Shown piece by piece: positions 30,953 through 40,641 of a DNA stretch of 64,000 nt (positions are counted from its first letter, which is position 1; every line of letters starts with the position of its first letter). The DNA comes from an uncultured Syntrophobacterales bacterium (GTDB lineage Bacteria > Desulfobacterota > Syntrophia > Syntrophales > UBA5619). Location of the stretch: contig CAIYSL010000014.1 in the NCBI GenBank assembly GCA_903928915.1, positions 1-64,000 of the forward strand, in the 5' to 3' direction. The notes below the pieces were generated by a model. That model was not told the origin of the DNA. It did not search any database and saw nothing but the letters and a program-made list of their open reading frames with translations. The translations under genes and the position numbers were made by a program.

Positions 30953-32287
30953 TCATGAAAAGGGGAAATTATTCCTGCGAATCGATTTCATCCCCCCCGT
31001 GGTCATCCGCTTCATCATCTTTCGCATCTCGACATAATTCTTCAGCAGCCGGTTCACATCCTGGACGGTAGTCCCGCTTCCCCGGGCGATGCGTTTGCGC
31101 CGGCTTCCGTCGATGAGCAGATGATTCCGGCGCTCCTGGCCGGTCATCGAATCGATGATCGCCGCCACGCGGACAAGTTCTTCCTCGTCCGGCGTCATCT
31201 CCTTGAGGGCTTTGAGTTTGTTCATCCCCGGGATCATGCCGATAAGCTCCTGGAACGACCCCATCTTCCGGATCTGCGTAAGTTGATTCCGAAAATCTTC
31301 CAGGGTGAACTCGTTCTTCCGAAATTTCCGCTCCAGGCTCTTCGCCTCGCGGAGGTCGATTGTCGCTTGCGCCTTCTCCACGAGGGTCAGCACATCGCCC
31401 ATGCCGAGGATCCGTGACGCCATACGCTCAGGATGGAACACCTCGAGGGCGTCGATCTTTTCCCCGATGCCGACGAACTTGATCGGCTTGCCGATGACCG
31501 CCTTCAGCGACAAGGCTGCACCGCCGCGGGCGTCTCCGTCCATCTTGGTCATGATGACCCCGTCGATTCCCAGGACTTCATCGAACTTACCCGCCACATT
31601 CACCGCATCCTGACCGGTCATGGCGTCTGCCACGAAAAGGATTTCCGCCGGGTTGATCAGCGCCTTGATCCGCTTGAGTTCATCCATCATCTCCTGATCG
31701 ACGGCAAGCCTGCCCGCCGTGTCGACCACGAGGACCTCGTACCCGCCCCGTCTGGCCTCCTCGACGGCCCGCCGGCAAATCTCCACCGCATCCGCTGAAC
31801 CCGCCGTAGCGATGATGCCGACCCCGATCTGCTCGCCCAGAACCTTCAGTTGCTCCCGCGCCGCCGGGCGGTAGACGTCGGCAGAGACCAGCGTTACCCG
31901 TTTTCCCTGGCCGGCCACGAGGCGGGCAAGCTTGACTGCGGTCGTCGTCTTGCCGCACCCTTGCAGACCGACCAGCATGATCGGTGCGGGGATGCGGCTC
32001 CCGTACTTCAGCTGACTGCTCACGCCGCCCATCAATTCGATCAGGCGGTCGTGGACGATCTTCACCACCTGCTGTCCCGGGGTGATGCTGTCGAGGACTT
32101 CCTGCCCCACGGCCCGCTGCTTGATATCTTCGATGAAATCCCTGACAACGCGGAAATTCACATCGGCCTCCAGAAGCGCCATGCGTATCTCCCGGAGCGC
32201 CGACTGGATGTTCTCCTCGTCCAGCCGTCCCCGCCCCTTCAGCTTGCGGAAGATTCCGTCGAGTTTTTCGCTCAGACTCTCAAACAT
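30953..32287 (-). CDS. ffh: Signal recognition particle protein Ffh
   Basis: GTPase of 444 residues that binds signal sequences and 4.5S RNA and targets nascent membrane proteins to FtsY. N domain (MFESLSEKLDGIFRKLKG), G domain with GLQGCGKTTTAVKLA, VDTAGRLAVDQEMMDELKRI, TKMDGDARGGAALS, and the Met-rich M domain (FQELIGMIPGMNKLK ... IARGSGTTVQDVNRLLKNY). No 4.5S RNA gene was recognised nearby. It begins 41 bases after the SPOR-domain gene. Confidence 0.98.
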   Translation of the reverse strand: MFESLSEKLDGIFRKLKGRGRLDEENIQSALREIRMALLEADVNFRVVRDFIEDIKQRAVGQEVLDSITPGQQVVKIVHDRLIELMGGVSSQLKYGSRIPAPIMLVGLQGCGKTTTAVKLARLVAGQGKRVTLVSADVYRPAAREQLKVLGEQIGVGIIATAGSADAVEICRRAVEEARRGGYEVLVVDTAGRLAVDQEMMDELKRIKALINPAEILFVADAMTGQDAVNVAGKFDEVLGIDGVIMTKMDGDARGGAALSLKAVIGKPIKFVGIGEKIDALEVFHPERMASRILGMGDVLTLVEKAQATIDLREAKSLERKFRKNEFTLEDFRNQLTQIRKMGSFQELIGMIPGMNKLKALKEMTPDEEELVRVAAIIDSMTGQERRNHLLIDGSRRKRIARGSGTTVQDVNRLLKNYVEMRKMMKRMTTGGMKSIRRNNFPFS

Positions 32288-32327
32288 GTGGTATTCCCAT
32301 TCTCAGCCTCCGTGCCGTTTCCCGGAC

Positions 32328-33149
32328 TCATCTGCCGTTTCCTTCCCGGGTGGATGCACGGATCACGGATTTCAACCCCTCGATCTTCCCGGTTATCCGC
32401 TCGGCTGCCTCCTGCGCAGCCTGTCGGTTCGCGAAACCGCCGACGATCACGCGAAACCACCGCCCCCTCCCGGGGAGGTCCTTCACCATGACGCGGGGTG
32501 CAAACCCCATCGCCGCTATCCTCTTCGCCATTCGTTCGGCCTGGGATTTCTCCCGGTAGGCGGCCATCTGAATCTCGAACTGCCTTTTTTCCGAGTTCAC
32601 CGACTCCCCTGCCGGGGGCGTCGGCGCCTCACCCTCGGCCTGCACCCGGGCAGGAGGGATCGATTTCGCCCCCTCCGTCCCCCCGGCGGCGGGATCCGGG
32701 ACCGGGTCGCTCAGCAGAGCGCCCTGTCCCGGAGGCTGGGGAGCGGTTTCCGGTGCGGCGCCCGCTGCGGAGGCCTGATCGGCTGCGCCACCGGAGGCCT
32801 TGTGCTTCACCCTGCCGGTTGCGGCCTCCCCCGCCGTTCCTCGTTTCCCCCCCAGAGTATCGTAGAAGGTCAATCCGAAATCGGCTCCGCCTCCGGCCGA
32901 TTCCTGCGCCTCCTCATCAGCCGCCCGCGACGGCGCCTCTTGCCGTTTCGCACCGAACGCGAGGAACCGGTCACGGATGACCTCCGTTATGCCGGACGCG
33001 TACCGCTCGGGATAGGCCTCCATGTGTTTTCCCACAACCACACCGAGCAGAAACAGCGAAAACAGCAGGACGGACATCCCGCCGATAAACACGAGCAGCC
33101 CCACCTTGCCGAGCCTGAGTTCGAACACCCGTCTGTTTTTTACCGTCAT
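32328..33149 (-). CDS. SPOR-domain membrane protein
   Basis: Protein of 273 residues: short cytoplasmic N terminus, one membrane helix (VGLLVFIGGMSVLLFSLFLLGVVVG), a long Ala/Gly/Pro-rich periplasmic linker, and a C-terminal SPOR domain from about residue 195 (KRQFEIQMAAYREKSQAERM ... RWFRVIVGGFANRQAAQEAA). SPOR domains bind septal peptidoglycan lacking stem peptides, so a role at the division site is likely. It lies between argS and ffh; argS followed by a SPOR gene is a common pair in deltaproteobacteria. Confidence 0.85.
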   Translation of the reverse strand: MTVKNRRVFELRLGKVGLLVFIGGMSVLLFSLFLLGVVVGKHMEAYPERYASGITEVIRDRFLAFGAKRQEAPSRAADEEAQESAGGGADFGLTFYDTLGGKRGTAGEAATGRVKHKASGGAADQASAAGAAPETAPQPPGQGALLSDPVPDPAAGGTEGAKSIPPARVQAEGEAPTPPAGESVNSEKRQFEIQMAAYREKSQAERMAKRIAAMGFAPRVMVKDLPGRGRWFRVIVGGFANRQAAQEAAERITGKIEGLKSVIRASTREGNGR

Positions 33150-33166
33150 GGCCGTAAACGCCGTTG

Positions 33167-34831
33167 CTACATCTTGTCCGGGGCGGATACCCCCAGCATC
33201 GTCAGGGCATTCTTGAGGACGGTCCGCACGGAGGTGACCAGAAACAGACGTGCCCCGGTGAGGGCCGCGTCGTCGGAAATCACCTTGTTCTTATTGTAGT
33301 AACTGTGGAAAAGCCCCGCCAGATCGTTCAGATAAAAGGTCAAGCGGTGGGGTTCCAGGGATCGGGCAGCCCCTTCGACCACCTCGGGGAAACGGGTGAT
33401 CGTCTTGATCAGGTCGATCTCCGCCGGCAGCCTCAGCAGGCCGAGTTCCGCCTGACCGTACGCGGGCGCGCTGCATCCCCGATCGGCTGCCATCCGGACG
33501 ATGCTGCAGATCCGGGCATGGGCGTACTGCACATAATAGACGGGATTCTCGTTCGACTGCTGCTTGGCGACATCCAGGTCGAAATCGAGGTGGCTGTCGG
33601 AACGGCGCATTAGAAAGTTGTACCTGGCGGCATCCTTCCCCACCTCGTCGACTACCTCGCGGAGGGTGACAAATTCGCCCGACCGGGTGGACATCGCCGC
33701 GGGCTTCCCGCCCCTGAGGAGGTTGACGAGCTGCACCAGGATGACCTGAAGCGCCTCCTTACCGTACCCGAGGGCCTGTACCGCCGCGGACATCCGGGGG
33801 ATGTACCCGTGGTGGTCGGCGCCCCAGATGTCGATGACCGACTCGAACCCGCGCTGGAACTTGTTCTTGTGATAGGCGATATCGGCGGCAAAGTAGGTCG
33901 GATCGCCGTTCTGCCGGACGACCACCCGATCTTTGTCATCGCCGAAGGCGGTGGTCCGGAACCAGAGGGCATCCCCCTCGCGGTAGATGAACCCCTTCTC
34001 CTGCAGTTCCCCGAGGAGCCTTCCCACCCCATCCTCCCGGTAGAGTTCCCGTTCGCTGAAATAGAGATCAAAAACGACGCCGAATTGTCGGAGGTCCTCC
34101 TTGATCCCGGCGAGGATCGCGTCCCCGGCGTACTCGGTGAAGCGCCGGCTGACCTCCTCCGGGTCTCCCTGGAGATGGCTCTTGCCGTCCCGGTCGACCA
34201 GCTCGGCGGCGAGGTCTTTGATGTACTCCCCACGGTAGCAGCCCTCGGGGAATTCCACCTGCTCGCCCAGGAGTTCGCGGTAGCGCAGAAAAACCGATTT
34301 CCCGAGATTGTTCATCTGGTTGCCCGCGTCATTGATGTAGTATTCTCGAAAGACCCGGTACCCCACGGCTGCAAGGATGTTTGCCATCACATCGCCGACG
34401 ACGGCGCCCCGCGCGTGCCCGATGTGGAGCGGGCCCGTGGGATTGGCGCTGACGAATTCCACCTGGATGCGTCTTCCTGCCCCCACGTCCGCCGCGCCGT
34501 ACCGCTGGCCCTGGCGCTCCACCTGTTCAAGGAGGGAAGCCCAGCATCCTTCACGGATAAAGAAATTCATGAATCCCGGGCCGGCGATCTCCACTTTTTC
34601 CAGGATCCGCCGGGGATCGTCAATCCGGGCGGAAACGATCCGGGCGATGTCGCGGGGGTTCTTTTTTGCCTGCGCCGCAAGGATCATCGCAACGTTGGAG
34701 GCGTAATCCCCGTGCAGCGGATCCTTCGTCAGCTCTATCTCGATCGGGGGAGGGGTCGCCAGGGTAAGTTCCCCCGTGTCGACGCTCGCCCGGATCGCCT
34801 TATCCAGGAGTGCAACCAGCAGTTGTTTCAT
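33167..34831 (-). CDS. argS: Arginyl-tRNA synthetase
   Basis: Class I synthetase that charges tRNA-Arg. The N-terminal Add-1 domain, the HIGH motif ([17 protein letters not shown]) and the KMSK-equivalent ([13 protein letters not shown]) are visible, followed by the DALR anticodon domain ([12 protein letters not shown] ... [16 protein letters not shown]). The track start at 35008 is too early; ATG 34831 ([13 protein letters not shown]) follows GAGGA and gives 554 residues. The gene is 18 bases before the SPOR gene. Confidence 0.96.
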   Translation of the reverse strand: MKQLLVALLDKAIRASVDTGELTLATPPPIEIELTKDPLHGDYASNVAMILAAQAKKNPRDIARIVSARIDDPRRILEKVEIAGPGFMNFFIREGCWASLLEQVERQGQRYGAADVGAGRRIQVEFVSANPTGPLHIGHARGAVVGDVMANILAAVGYRVFREYYINDAGNQMNNLGKSVFLRYRELLGEQVEFPEGCYRGEYIKDLAAELVDRDGKSHLQGDPEEVSRRFTEYAGDAILAGIKEDLRQFGVVFDLYFSERELYREDGVGRLLGELQEKGFIYREGDALWFRTTAFGDDKDRVVVRQNGDPTYFAADIAYHKNKFQRGFESVIDIWGADHHGYIPRMSAAVQALGYGKEALQVILVQLVNLLRGGKPAAMSTRSGEFVTLREVVDEVGKDAARYNFLMRRSDSHLDFDLDVAKQQSNENPVYYVQYAHARICSIVRMAADRGCSAPAYGQAELGLLRLPAEIDLIKTITRFPEVVEGAARSLEPHRLTFYLNDLAGLFHSYYNKNKVISDDAALTGARLFLVTSVRTVLKNALTMLGVSAPDKM

Positions 34832-35011
34832 CGATGACCGTTCCTCAATACGAAAAAAGTTGGCCGCGAGGCCAACCCGTTGTCCCTTCCCTCCAGCGCA
34901 AGAGGATGATCTTGCCGCCGGACACTGCCACCGCCCCCCGGTCCCGGCCTGCCGCCGTTCGGCGCAGATCATTCCGCCGCCGTCGACCGGAAGCGCGCGG
35001 CTCCGCACGGC

Positions 35012-35185
35012 CTACTGCTCGCGGCCTCCCCTCTCCACCGCCTCGATGTCCAGATCCTTGATGGTCCGATCACGCGAGTAGTCCGGGCAGCGGACGCACC
35101 CCGCTGCGTCGGTGACGACGCTGAACCTCTTCTGGCAGTTCTGCCGCCAGGCGCAGATCGAACAGTACTGTTTTTCCATCCCCAT
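35012..35185 (-). CDS. Small Cys-rich protein, 57 residues
   Basis: Below the ORF track length cut-off. Translation begins MGMEKQYCSICAWRQNCQKRF and continues SVVTDAAGCVRCPDYSRDRT with an acidic C terminus. Five cysteines are arranged as CxxC, one C five residues later, then CxxC, which suggests a small zinc or iron-sulfur binding fold. No signal peptide. A second ATG two codons in (35179) is possible; neither has a strong ribosome site. It is 180 bases before argS on the same strand. I recognise similar short proteins in deltaproteobacteria but no function. Confidence 0.6.
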   Translation of the reverse strand: MGMEKQYCSICAWRQNCQKRFSVVTDAAGCVRCPDYSRDRTIKDLDIEAVERGGREQ

Positions 35186-35300
35186 GAACGCCGCCCAGTC
35201 CCGGCCGTGCCGTTTTGAATCAGCCGGTACCCTATATTGATCCCGGTATCAAGTCAAGGAAATTGACGTGCCGGACGAGGCCTGCCGCAGCGGCAGATGC

Positions 35301-35333
35301 GACGAAGCCCCGCCATGCGGGGCGGGGCTTCGT
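35301..35333 (-). terminator. Hairpin after pilY1
   Basis: GACGAAGCCCCGCC and GGGCGGGGCTTCGTC form a nearly perfect 14-base stem with a four-base loop, 37 bases after the pilY1 stop. A T-run is missing, so it may stop transcription poorly or protect the 3' end of the pilin mRNA. Confidence 0.55.
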
Positions 35334-35369
35334 CCGGGTCCGTACCCTGGGGCTCCGGGGCTGCCGCGA

Positions 35370-38300
35370 TCACTCCACGCGCCGGTCCCGCCAGTAGAGC
35401 AGATTGGTGCGATTCGCCAATCCCGGGGGGGTAATGCCCGCCCGCTGGGTCTGGGCACCGGTGCTGCCGCTCCCGCTGGTTGTGACGTAGAGGTCGGGAG
35501 TCCCGGTGGTGGGCCGAAGTGAAATGATCGGCGCCGACGGGATACCCGTCCCTATATCCATGACGCGGGGATTGGTTGTGGCGGTGCTGCCCTCGACCCT
35601 GAGCTCACCCCCGGCGGTGGTAGCATTGACGCCATAAAGCTTCGCCGCACCGCCCTGATAGCAGGGGTTCGTGTTGCTCGACGGGGTAAAGGAGGTGACG
35701 TACAGGACCCCACCGAAGACCGTCAGATCCGAGAGGATCTTCTCTCCCAGTCCGGTCATGTTGATGTAGTACCCCTGTTTGGTGGGGTCGTTGAACACTG
35801 CCCCCTCGCTGGAAACATTCTGCATATTTGATATGGTGCGCGTGCTCGTCCAGTCAGTGTCCTTCAGGGCGAAGATCTTCTCCTGCGCGTTCGGCGCCGT
35901 GGGGTCCAGTTTATCGCCGGTGCCCCAGTAGACCCAGAGGTTCCCCTCATGGTCCTTGGCCACTGCGGCCAACGTGTAGACCGGTCGGATGCCGGAAGAA
36001 GCGTTTGCCTCGAACAGGCGGCTGCCGCTCCAGTTCGACGTGGTGCACGTGGTGCCGTCCGCGGCCCGGCAGAACTTGAACCGCCACATATTGCTGCCGA
36101 GATCGCCCACATAGGCAGTGTCGACGAACCCGTCGTTGTCCGTGTCGACGATCGCTGGCGCAGCAGGGATGGGATAGTCCAGGTTGGAGTCGTTTGCCTT
36201 ACTGAAGCTCCACAGAACGCTGCCGTCGCGGAGATCGACGACGTAGAAGGACTTGCCGCTGTTGGCCGCGCCGGGTGCATAGACGCCGCCGCCGATGAAC
36301 CCCACCCATTTTTCGTTCCCGCCGTCGAGCACCCGGCCGACCATCATCTTGCTCCAGGGTGCGCCCATGTACGGGGCCTGGGAGGCCGGTACTGCCAGCC
36401 GCCATTTGAACGTGGGGCTCAGGCTGCTGGTGACATCCACGGCGTAATACCCGCAGTAATTGGCGTATGTCCCGGTGTAGGCGGGGTTGAACCCGGAATC
36501 GCAGGACGCAGACGAAGACCAGAGATTCGTTCCGGCCCCCCTCCCCTCGGCGAACACGAGTAGTGTCTTCCAGTCACCGCTGCTCTTCGACGTGCCGGCG
36601 CTCCATGAACCGGGGATCCAGGCATCTGCCACCGTGACCGGGCCGTCGACGAAGTATTGGTGGGTCAGCGACGACGGCTCGGTGGCATGGGCAACGAGTT
36701 TCAGCTTGGACAGGAGGTTCGGCGGGATGAAACTCCACGCCTCGCTGCCGTCGCTGGTCCTGAAGGCGTGCAGCTGCCCGTCGTTCGCGCCCACGAGGAT
36801 GACCCGGCCGGAATAGGGGCTCGTCTTCCGGAGATGACCACTGCGGTGCTGGTTGAAGGCAGTCGGATTGCTCGTGTCCCGAAAGTCCTCGAAGTACGCG
36901 GAAGGCTCGCCCACCGTGATCGGAGTCGAACGGAAAACATCGCCCAGTTTCCAGTTGTCCTGGTTGTAAGCGCTGTCGCCGCGGATGTAGCCGACTACCA
37001 TATCGCGTTCGGCATCCGTCGCGACCGCCAATCGCTCCTTGGTGATCGTCCCCGTGGTGAAATCCAGCAACGAACCGCCGATATAGGTCTTGATGACCCG
37101 GCTGGCCGCCGTGGTGCTGTCCTTCAACACAGTGCCCGCGTCCCAGTCGGGGTCCGCGGCGACCCCGCCGGTAGAGGAGTTGATGGTGAACCGCCGCAGA
37201 TGCCCGTGCCAGAATGGATCCGTCTGGAGCGGCTGGAACGAGCCCTCATAGATGTAGTTCTCGTCGGCCGTGCGCGACGACTGGATCGATGCCTGTGAGA
37301 AGGAATAGGTGGCCTCGCGGATGATCGTGATGGCTGCCTTCACGGCAGCGACAAGTTCATTCGCATCGCCGGCGAGAAAAGCGTATCCCGACAGGTCCAG
37401 GTACCCCGGATCGTTGGAACTGGCGCGGAAGCTTGACTGACTGTTGCCGGTGCCCGGATAGGGCCGCGTGGCGTCGTAACAGGCCTCGGTCAGGGTCGAG
37501 CCGTCCGCCGAGCAGCCGGTGACTCCCGTCGGATAGCAGGCGGAGGAGGTCAGGTTGCAACAGGCCGACGGATTATCGGTGGCGTGGCAGCCGGTCGCGA
37601 TGCTGTAGGCAGTGGGGCTTCCTGAGTTGGCCTGATTCGGGTTGTCCGTCTTGCCGTACAGGGCCATCCAGTTGAGGGTGTTCCGCAGGTACGGGGGCAT
37701 CGCGGTTCCGAACCCGATCACGAACACCCGGTACCCCGCATCGGCCAGGGCCTTGGCCCTGGCCACGGCCTCCCGCCGGTTCTTGTAGCGATGCGGGTCG
37801 CACTCCGAACCATCGCCGCCGCAGCCGTAAGTGTCCGACCCGTCGGTGATCAGGATGACGAACTTCTGCCGGCAGTCCTTGGCGTCGTCGGTGGCCTTGT
37901 GGGCGTCGAGGTACAGCTTCGCCTCTTTCAGCTGCGTTATCAGCGGCGTCCCGCCGCTGGCGGATTCGGCCTGCACCGCGGTGTTGATACTGCTGTAACT
38001 GGAATTGATCTCCTTGATGATCCGATTGCAGCCATCGCTGTAACTGTTTCCCGTGTCGTCTTCGCTGCAGTTGTAGAAGCGCATGTACCCGATCCTGACC
38101 CCGAGGCTGGTCTCGTCCTGGCTGTTGATGTTCCCGTTGTCGTTGTCGTCGAGGATGCTGAACACGGAGCGCTTGGCGATGGCCAGGCGGCTGCAGTTGA
38201 CGGTGCAGCCGCCGGAGGTGCACTGCGTATTGCAGGCGGCGGTGTTGATGGGCGACTCGCACCCGGTGGTCTGGCATTGCACCTGGCAGGACCTTCCGCT

Positions 38301-38888
38301 CCAGGAGGAGTAGTGCGAGCTGGCGCAGAATCCGTTCCGGCAGTCGGACCAGTTTTCACTGTACCGGCAGTTGTACGTATCCGGCGTCGTGCAGGAGGAG
38401 TGGGCGTAATAGGTCACACCAGCGGGAACAGCACTGTTGCAGAACCCATCGGTCCTCCCGCAGGCGGCGCCGCGGCAGTTGGCAACGTCGGCGGTGTTGG
38501 CGGGAGAGGACGCGTACACGGTCGTGGCGGTCTTGCCGCTGGTGCAGAACCCGTTGCTGCAGCCGGTCCCGACGCAGTTTACCGGATCGGGGGTGCTGCA
38601 TGACCCGCTCGAGTAGTAGGTGGTGGCGCTCTTCGAACTGGCACAGTACCCGCCCACGCAGCCGGTACCTTTACAATTCGCCTCATCGGAGGCGCAGGAC
38701 AGGGTCGATCCATAGATCGCATCATCGCCCGCCGGGTTCCATGCCATGCTCCCCGAAAGGTCCAGGGCGATCAGGGCGTCCGGGGCCGTTGTCGCAGTGA
38801 AAAGGGCCGTTTCATCGGCGCGCGCCCCCCCGGCCAGCAGAACGCCGCAGATGAGGAGCGCAAGAACCATCAGTCGTCTGTTTATCAT
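35370..38888 (-). CDS. pilY1: PilY1-type pilus tip adhesin with Cys-rich insert in the vWA domain
   Basis: Large secreted type IV pilus-associated protein of 1172 residues. ATG 38888 follows GAGGAGG and starts a signal peptide (RRLMVLALLICGVLLAGGARA). A vWA domain begins with the MIDAS motif DLSGSM (residues 43-48). Between that strand and the rest of the domain lies an insert at about residues 64-232 with 22 cysteines in imperfect repeats (NCxGTGCxNGFC). An EF-hand-like loop DDNDNGNINSQDE follows at about 247-259. The C-terminal half is the PilY1 beta-propeller, with the calcium loop DTDNDGFVDTAYVGD near residue 912. It ends the fimT-pilV-pilW-pilX-pilY1 operon. In other bacteria PilY1 acts in adhesion, pilus retraction control and surface sensing. 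Confidence 0.92.
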   Translation of the reverse strand: MINRRLMVLALLICGVLLAGGARADETALFTATTAPDALIALDLSGSMAWNPAGDDAIYGSTLSCASDEANCKGTGCVGGYCASSKSATTYYSSGSCSTPDPVNCVGTGCSNGFCTSGKTATTVYASSPANTADVANCRGAACGRTDGFCNSAVPAGVTYYAHSSCTTPDTYNCRYSENWSDCRNGFCASSHYSSWSGRSCQVQCQTTGCESPINTAACNTQCTSGGCTVNCSRLAIAKRSVFSILDDNDNGNINSQDETSLGVRIGYMRFYNCSEDDTGNSYSDGCNRIIKEINSSYSSINTAVQAESASGGTPLITQLKEAKLYLDAHKATDDAKDCRQKFVILITDGSDTYGCGGDGSECDPHRYKNRREAVARAKALADAGYRVFVIGFGTAMPPYLRNTLNWMALYGKTDNPNQANSGSPTAYSIATGCHATDNPSACCNLTSSACYPTGVTGCSADGSTLTEACYDATRPYPGTGNSQSSFRASSNDPGYLDLSGYAFLAGDANELVAAVKAAITIIREATYSFSQASIQSSRTADENYIYEGSFQPLQTDPFWHGHLRRFTINSSTGGVAADPDWDAGTVLKDSTTAASRVIKTYIGGSLLDFTTGTITKERLAVATDAERDMVVGYIRGDSAYNQDNWKLGDVFRSTPITVGEPSAYFEDFRDTSNPTAFNQHRSGHLRKTSPYSGRVILVGANDGQLHAFRTSDGSEAWSFIPPNLLSKLKLVAHATEPSSLTHQYFVDGPVTVADAWIPGSWSAGTSKSSGDWKTLLVFAEGRGAGTNLWSSSASCDSGFNPAYTGTYANYCGYYAVDVTSSLSPTFKWRLAVPASQAPYMGAPWSKMMVGRVLDGGNEKWVGFIGGGVYAPGAANSGKSFYVVDLRDGSVLWSFSKANDSNLDYPIPAAPAIVDTDNDGFVDTAYVGDLGSNMWRFKFCRAADGTTCTTSNWSGSRLFEANASSGIRPVYTLAAVAKDHEGNLWVYWGTGDKLDPTAPNAQEKIFALKDTDWTSTRTISNMQNVSSEGAVFNDPTKQGYYINMTGLGEKILSDLTVFGGVLYVTSFTPSSNTNPCYQGGAAKLYGVNATTAGGELRVEGSTATTNPRVMDIGTGIPSAPIISLRPTTGTPDLYVTTSGSGSTGAQTQRAGITPPGLANRTNLLYWRDRRVE

Positions 38889-39024
38889 CGTCTCTTCCTC
38901 CTCTCCCCGAAACGGCGGAGACATTCGCGCATCGGGCACCGATGCAAACATGGGATCGCTCCCTCGCTGCTGTTACGTACCTACTGCACATCTCCCCGCT
39001 GCCCTGCCCCCTGGGGGAAAGCGC

Positions 39025-39528
39025 CTACCGTGACATGGTGGTTATCTCGATCGGCCCGAAGCCCATCCCCACATCGATGGCCACTGAGGTGTCGTAGGTG
39101 GTGTTGCTACCTGTCACCGTGCAGCTGTAGCGCCGCTGTCCCCACTGCTGGCCGCCGCCGATCGAGTACCCGGTCAACGGCAGCGCATCGGGTCCCGACG
39201 TGGGCCTGCCGACGGCGCTGATGACGTACCGCGACGAGGGGTCGGCGGCGGCGTCCACCTGATAAGGGGTGTTCACCTTGTCGACAAGCATCGTCGCTGG
39301 GTCAAAGTCCTGCAACATCCGGTGGATACCGGTTTCGGCGGCCGCGAGCGCCTTCTTTTCTCCGACGATGCGGCTGCTGATCTTCAGGTCCCCCGTAGAA
39401 ACGGAAACCGCCAGGTACCCGAGCGCAATGAGGATCATGATGGCAAGGATAGCTGTCACCAGGGCAAACCCGGCCCGTCGCGTGTCCCGCCCTCCGGCGT
39501 CTTTCTTTTCAATCGATGATGATCGCAT
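39025..39528 (-). CDS. pilX: Minor pilin PilX-like
   Basis: Type IV pilus minor pilin of 167 residues. The prepilin cleavage region is RAGFALVTAILAIMILIALGYLAV; the mature protein would start at Phe, and position 5 is Thr, not the usual Glu, as is often seen in PilX. GEKKALAAAETGIHRML is the PilX-type AAETG segment. The start overlaps the pilW end by 20 bases, and pilY1 starts 136 bases later. Confidence 0.85.
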   Translation of the reverse strand: MRSSSIEKKDAGGRDTRRAGFALVTAILAIMILIALGYLAVSVSTGDLKISSRIVGEKKALAAAETGIHRMLQDFDPATMLVDKVNTPYQVDAAADPSSRYVISAVGRPTSGPDALPLTGYSIGGGQQWGQRRYSCTVTGSNTTYDTSVAIDVGMGFGPIEITTMSR

Positions 39529-40213
39529 GGTTCCTCGGAATTACGCTCGTGGAGTACACCATCTTCCGCCGCTGTCCCGTGTCCACATCCACGTTCTCCG
39601 TCTCCACCCACAGGGTGATGTCGACCCGGGCGATGTTCGGGATGGCTGCCGGCAGTCCCCCGGTTATCTCGACCCCCTGGGCGTTGAAGTACCGAAAGAC
39701 GGGGACCCCGGTGGTGTTGATGACCCGGACGGCGCGCGGTCTGCCGCTGGAGGGAGTATCGCCCAGAAAGGGCTGCGCCCCCCCGCACCCGGTTTCGCGG
39801 GTGATGTACTGGTTTACCATGTCGAAGCTGTAGGTGATGATCTCGTTGGGGTTGGGGGTGGCGCTCCGGGCCACCGCACTGTTCCAATTGAGGTCCGACT
39901 CGATGCTGATCGAGAAGGGGTTCGCCGCCTGGATCCCCATGTAATTCTGGTTGGCGGACTGCACGTTACACGTTCCGCTGGGAACGACCCAGATTCCCGG
40001 CGCGTAGTTCGGGTTGAACGAGGCCATCTGGATCTCGATGGCCATCAACTCCAGAGCGGCACGGGCATCCTGTCCGGCAACCACCTTCCGCTCGACGTCG
40101 CTCGTCGACCGCTGTCCCGACACGACGCCCGCGTAGATGGCCGCGATGATCACGGACCCGACGACGATCGAGATCAGCATTTCGACCAGGGAAAATCCAG
40201 CCTGTCTCTTCAT
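39509..40213 (-). CDS. pilW: Minor pilin PilW
   Basis: Type IV pilus minor pilin of 234 residues. Prepilin motif QAGFSLVEMLISIVVGSVIIAAIYAG with Glu5. The DARAALELMAIEIQMASFNP segment marks PilW. The track start at 40531 includes a shadow of pilV; ATG 40213 is preferred and overlaps the pilV stop by four bases. It probably sits in the minor pilin complex that primes pilus assembly. Confidence 0.9.
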   Translation of the reverse strand: MKRQAGFSLVEMLISIVVGSVIIAAIYAGVVSGQRSTSDVERKVVAGQDARAALELMAIEIQMASFNPNYAPGIWVVPSGTCNVQSANQNYMGIQAANPFSISIESDLNWNSAVARSATPNPNEIITYSFDMVNQYITRETGCGGAQPFLGDTPSSGRPRAVRVINTTGVPVFRYFNAQGVEITGGLPAAIPNIARVDITLWVETENVDVDTGQRRKMVYSTSVIPRNHAIIID

Positions 40214-40641
40214 ATGCACCCCAACCGGAAGGGTTCCTGACGGGTGACGACGATGCTCTCCCGGATGCCCGTGGCGTTCAGTGGCGGCCACGTCACCAAA
40301 ACGGTGACCCTCCAGACGTTCGTAGCGACGACCGCCGTGGTTGCCTGTACCGTGAAGCCGATATCGCCCGCCTGGGCCGTCCCCTGGCCGCTGGTGTAGA
40401 CGGTTTGGGTAGCGGTACCCGTGGCGACGACGTTGCAGGGGTTCATGATCGCCAGCTCCCGTGCGGTCAGTTCCTTGCTGAGAATCATCGCCGCCCGCCC
40501 GAGGTAATCGGTCCTGGCGCTCGCCCTCCATGCCGAGGGCTGCATCGACAGGAGCCCGATCAGCCCAAGGGAGACGAGCAGGATCGCGAGCACCGATTCG
40601 ACCAGGGTAACGCCCCGTTCATTGCATCGTGTACTGGACAT
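40210..40641 (-). CDS. pilV: Minor pilin PilV
   Basis: Type IV pilus minor pilin of 143 residues. The prepilin motif is ERGVTLVESVLAILLVSLGLIGLLSMQ, with Glu5. The C-terminal region WRVTVLVTWPP ... ESIVVTRQEPF is typical of PilV. It overlaps both neighbours by a few bases, so all minor pilins here are translationally linked. Confidence 0.9.
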   Translation of the reverse strand: MSSTRCNERGVTLVESVLAILLVSLGLIGLLSMQPSAWRASARTDYLGRAAMILSKELTARELAIMNPCNVVATGTATQTVYTSGQGTAQAGDIGFTVQATTAVVATNVWRVTVLVTWPPLNATGIRESIVVTRQEPFRLGCI

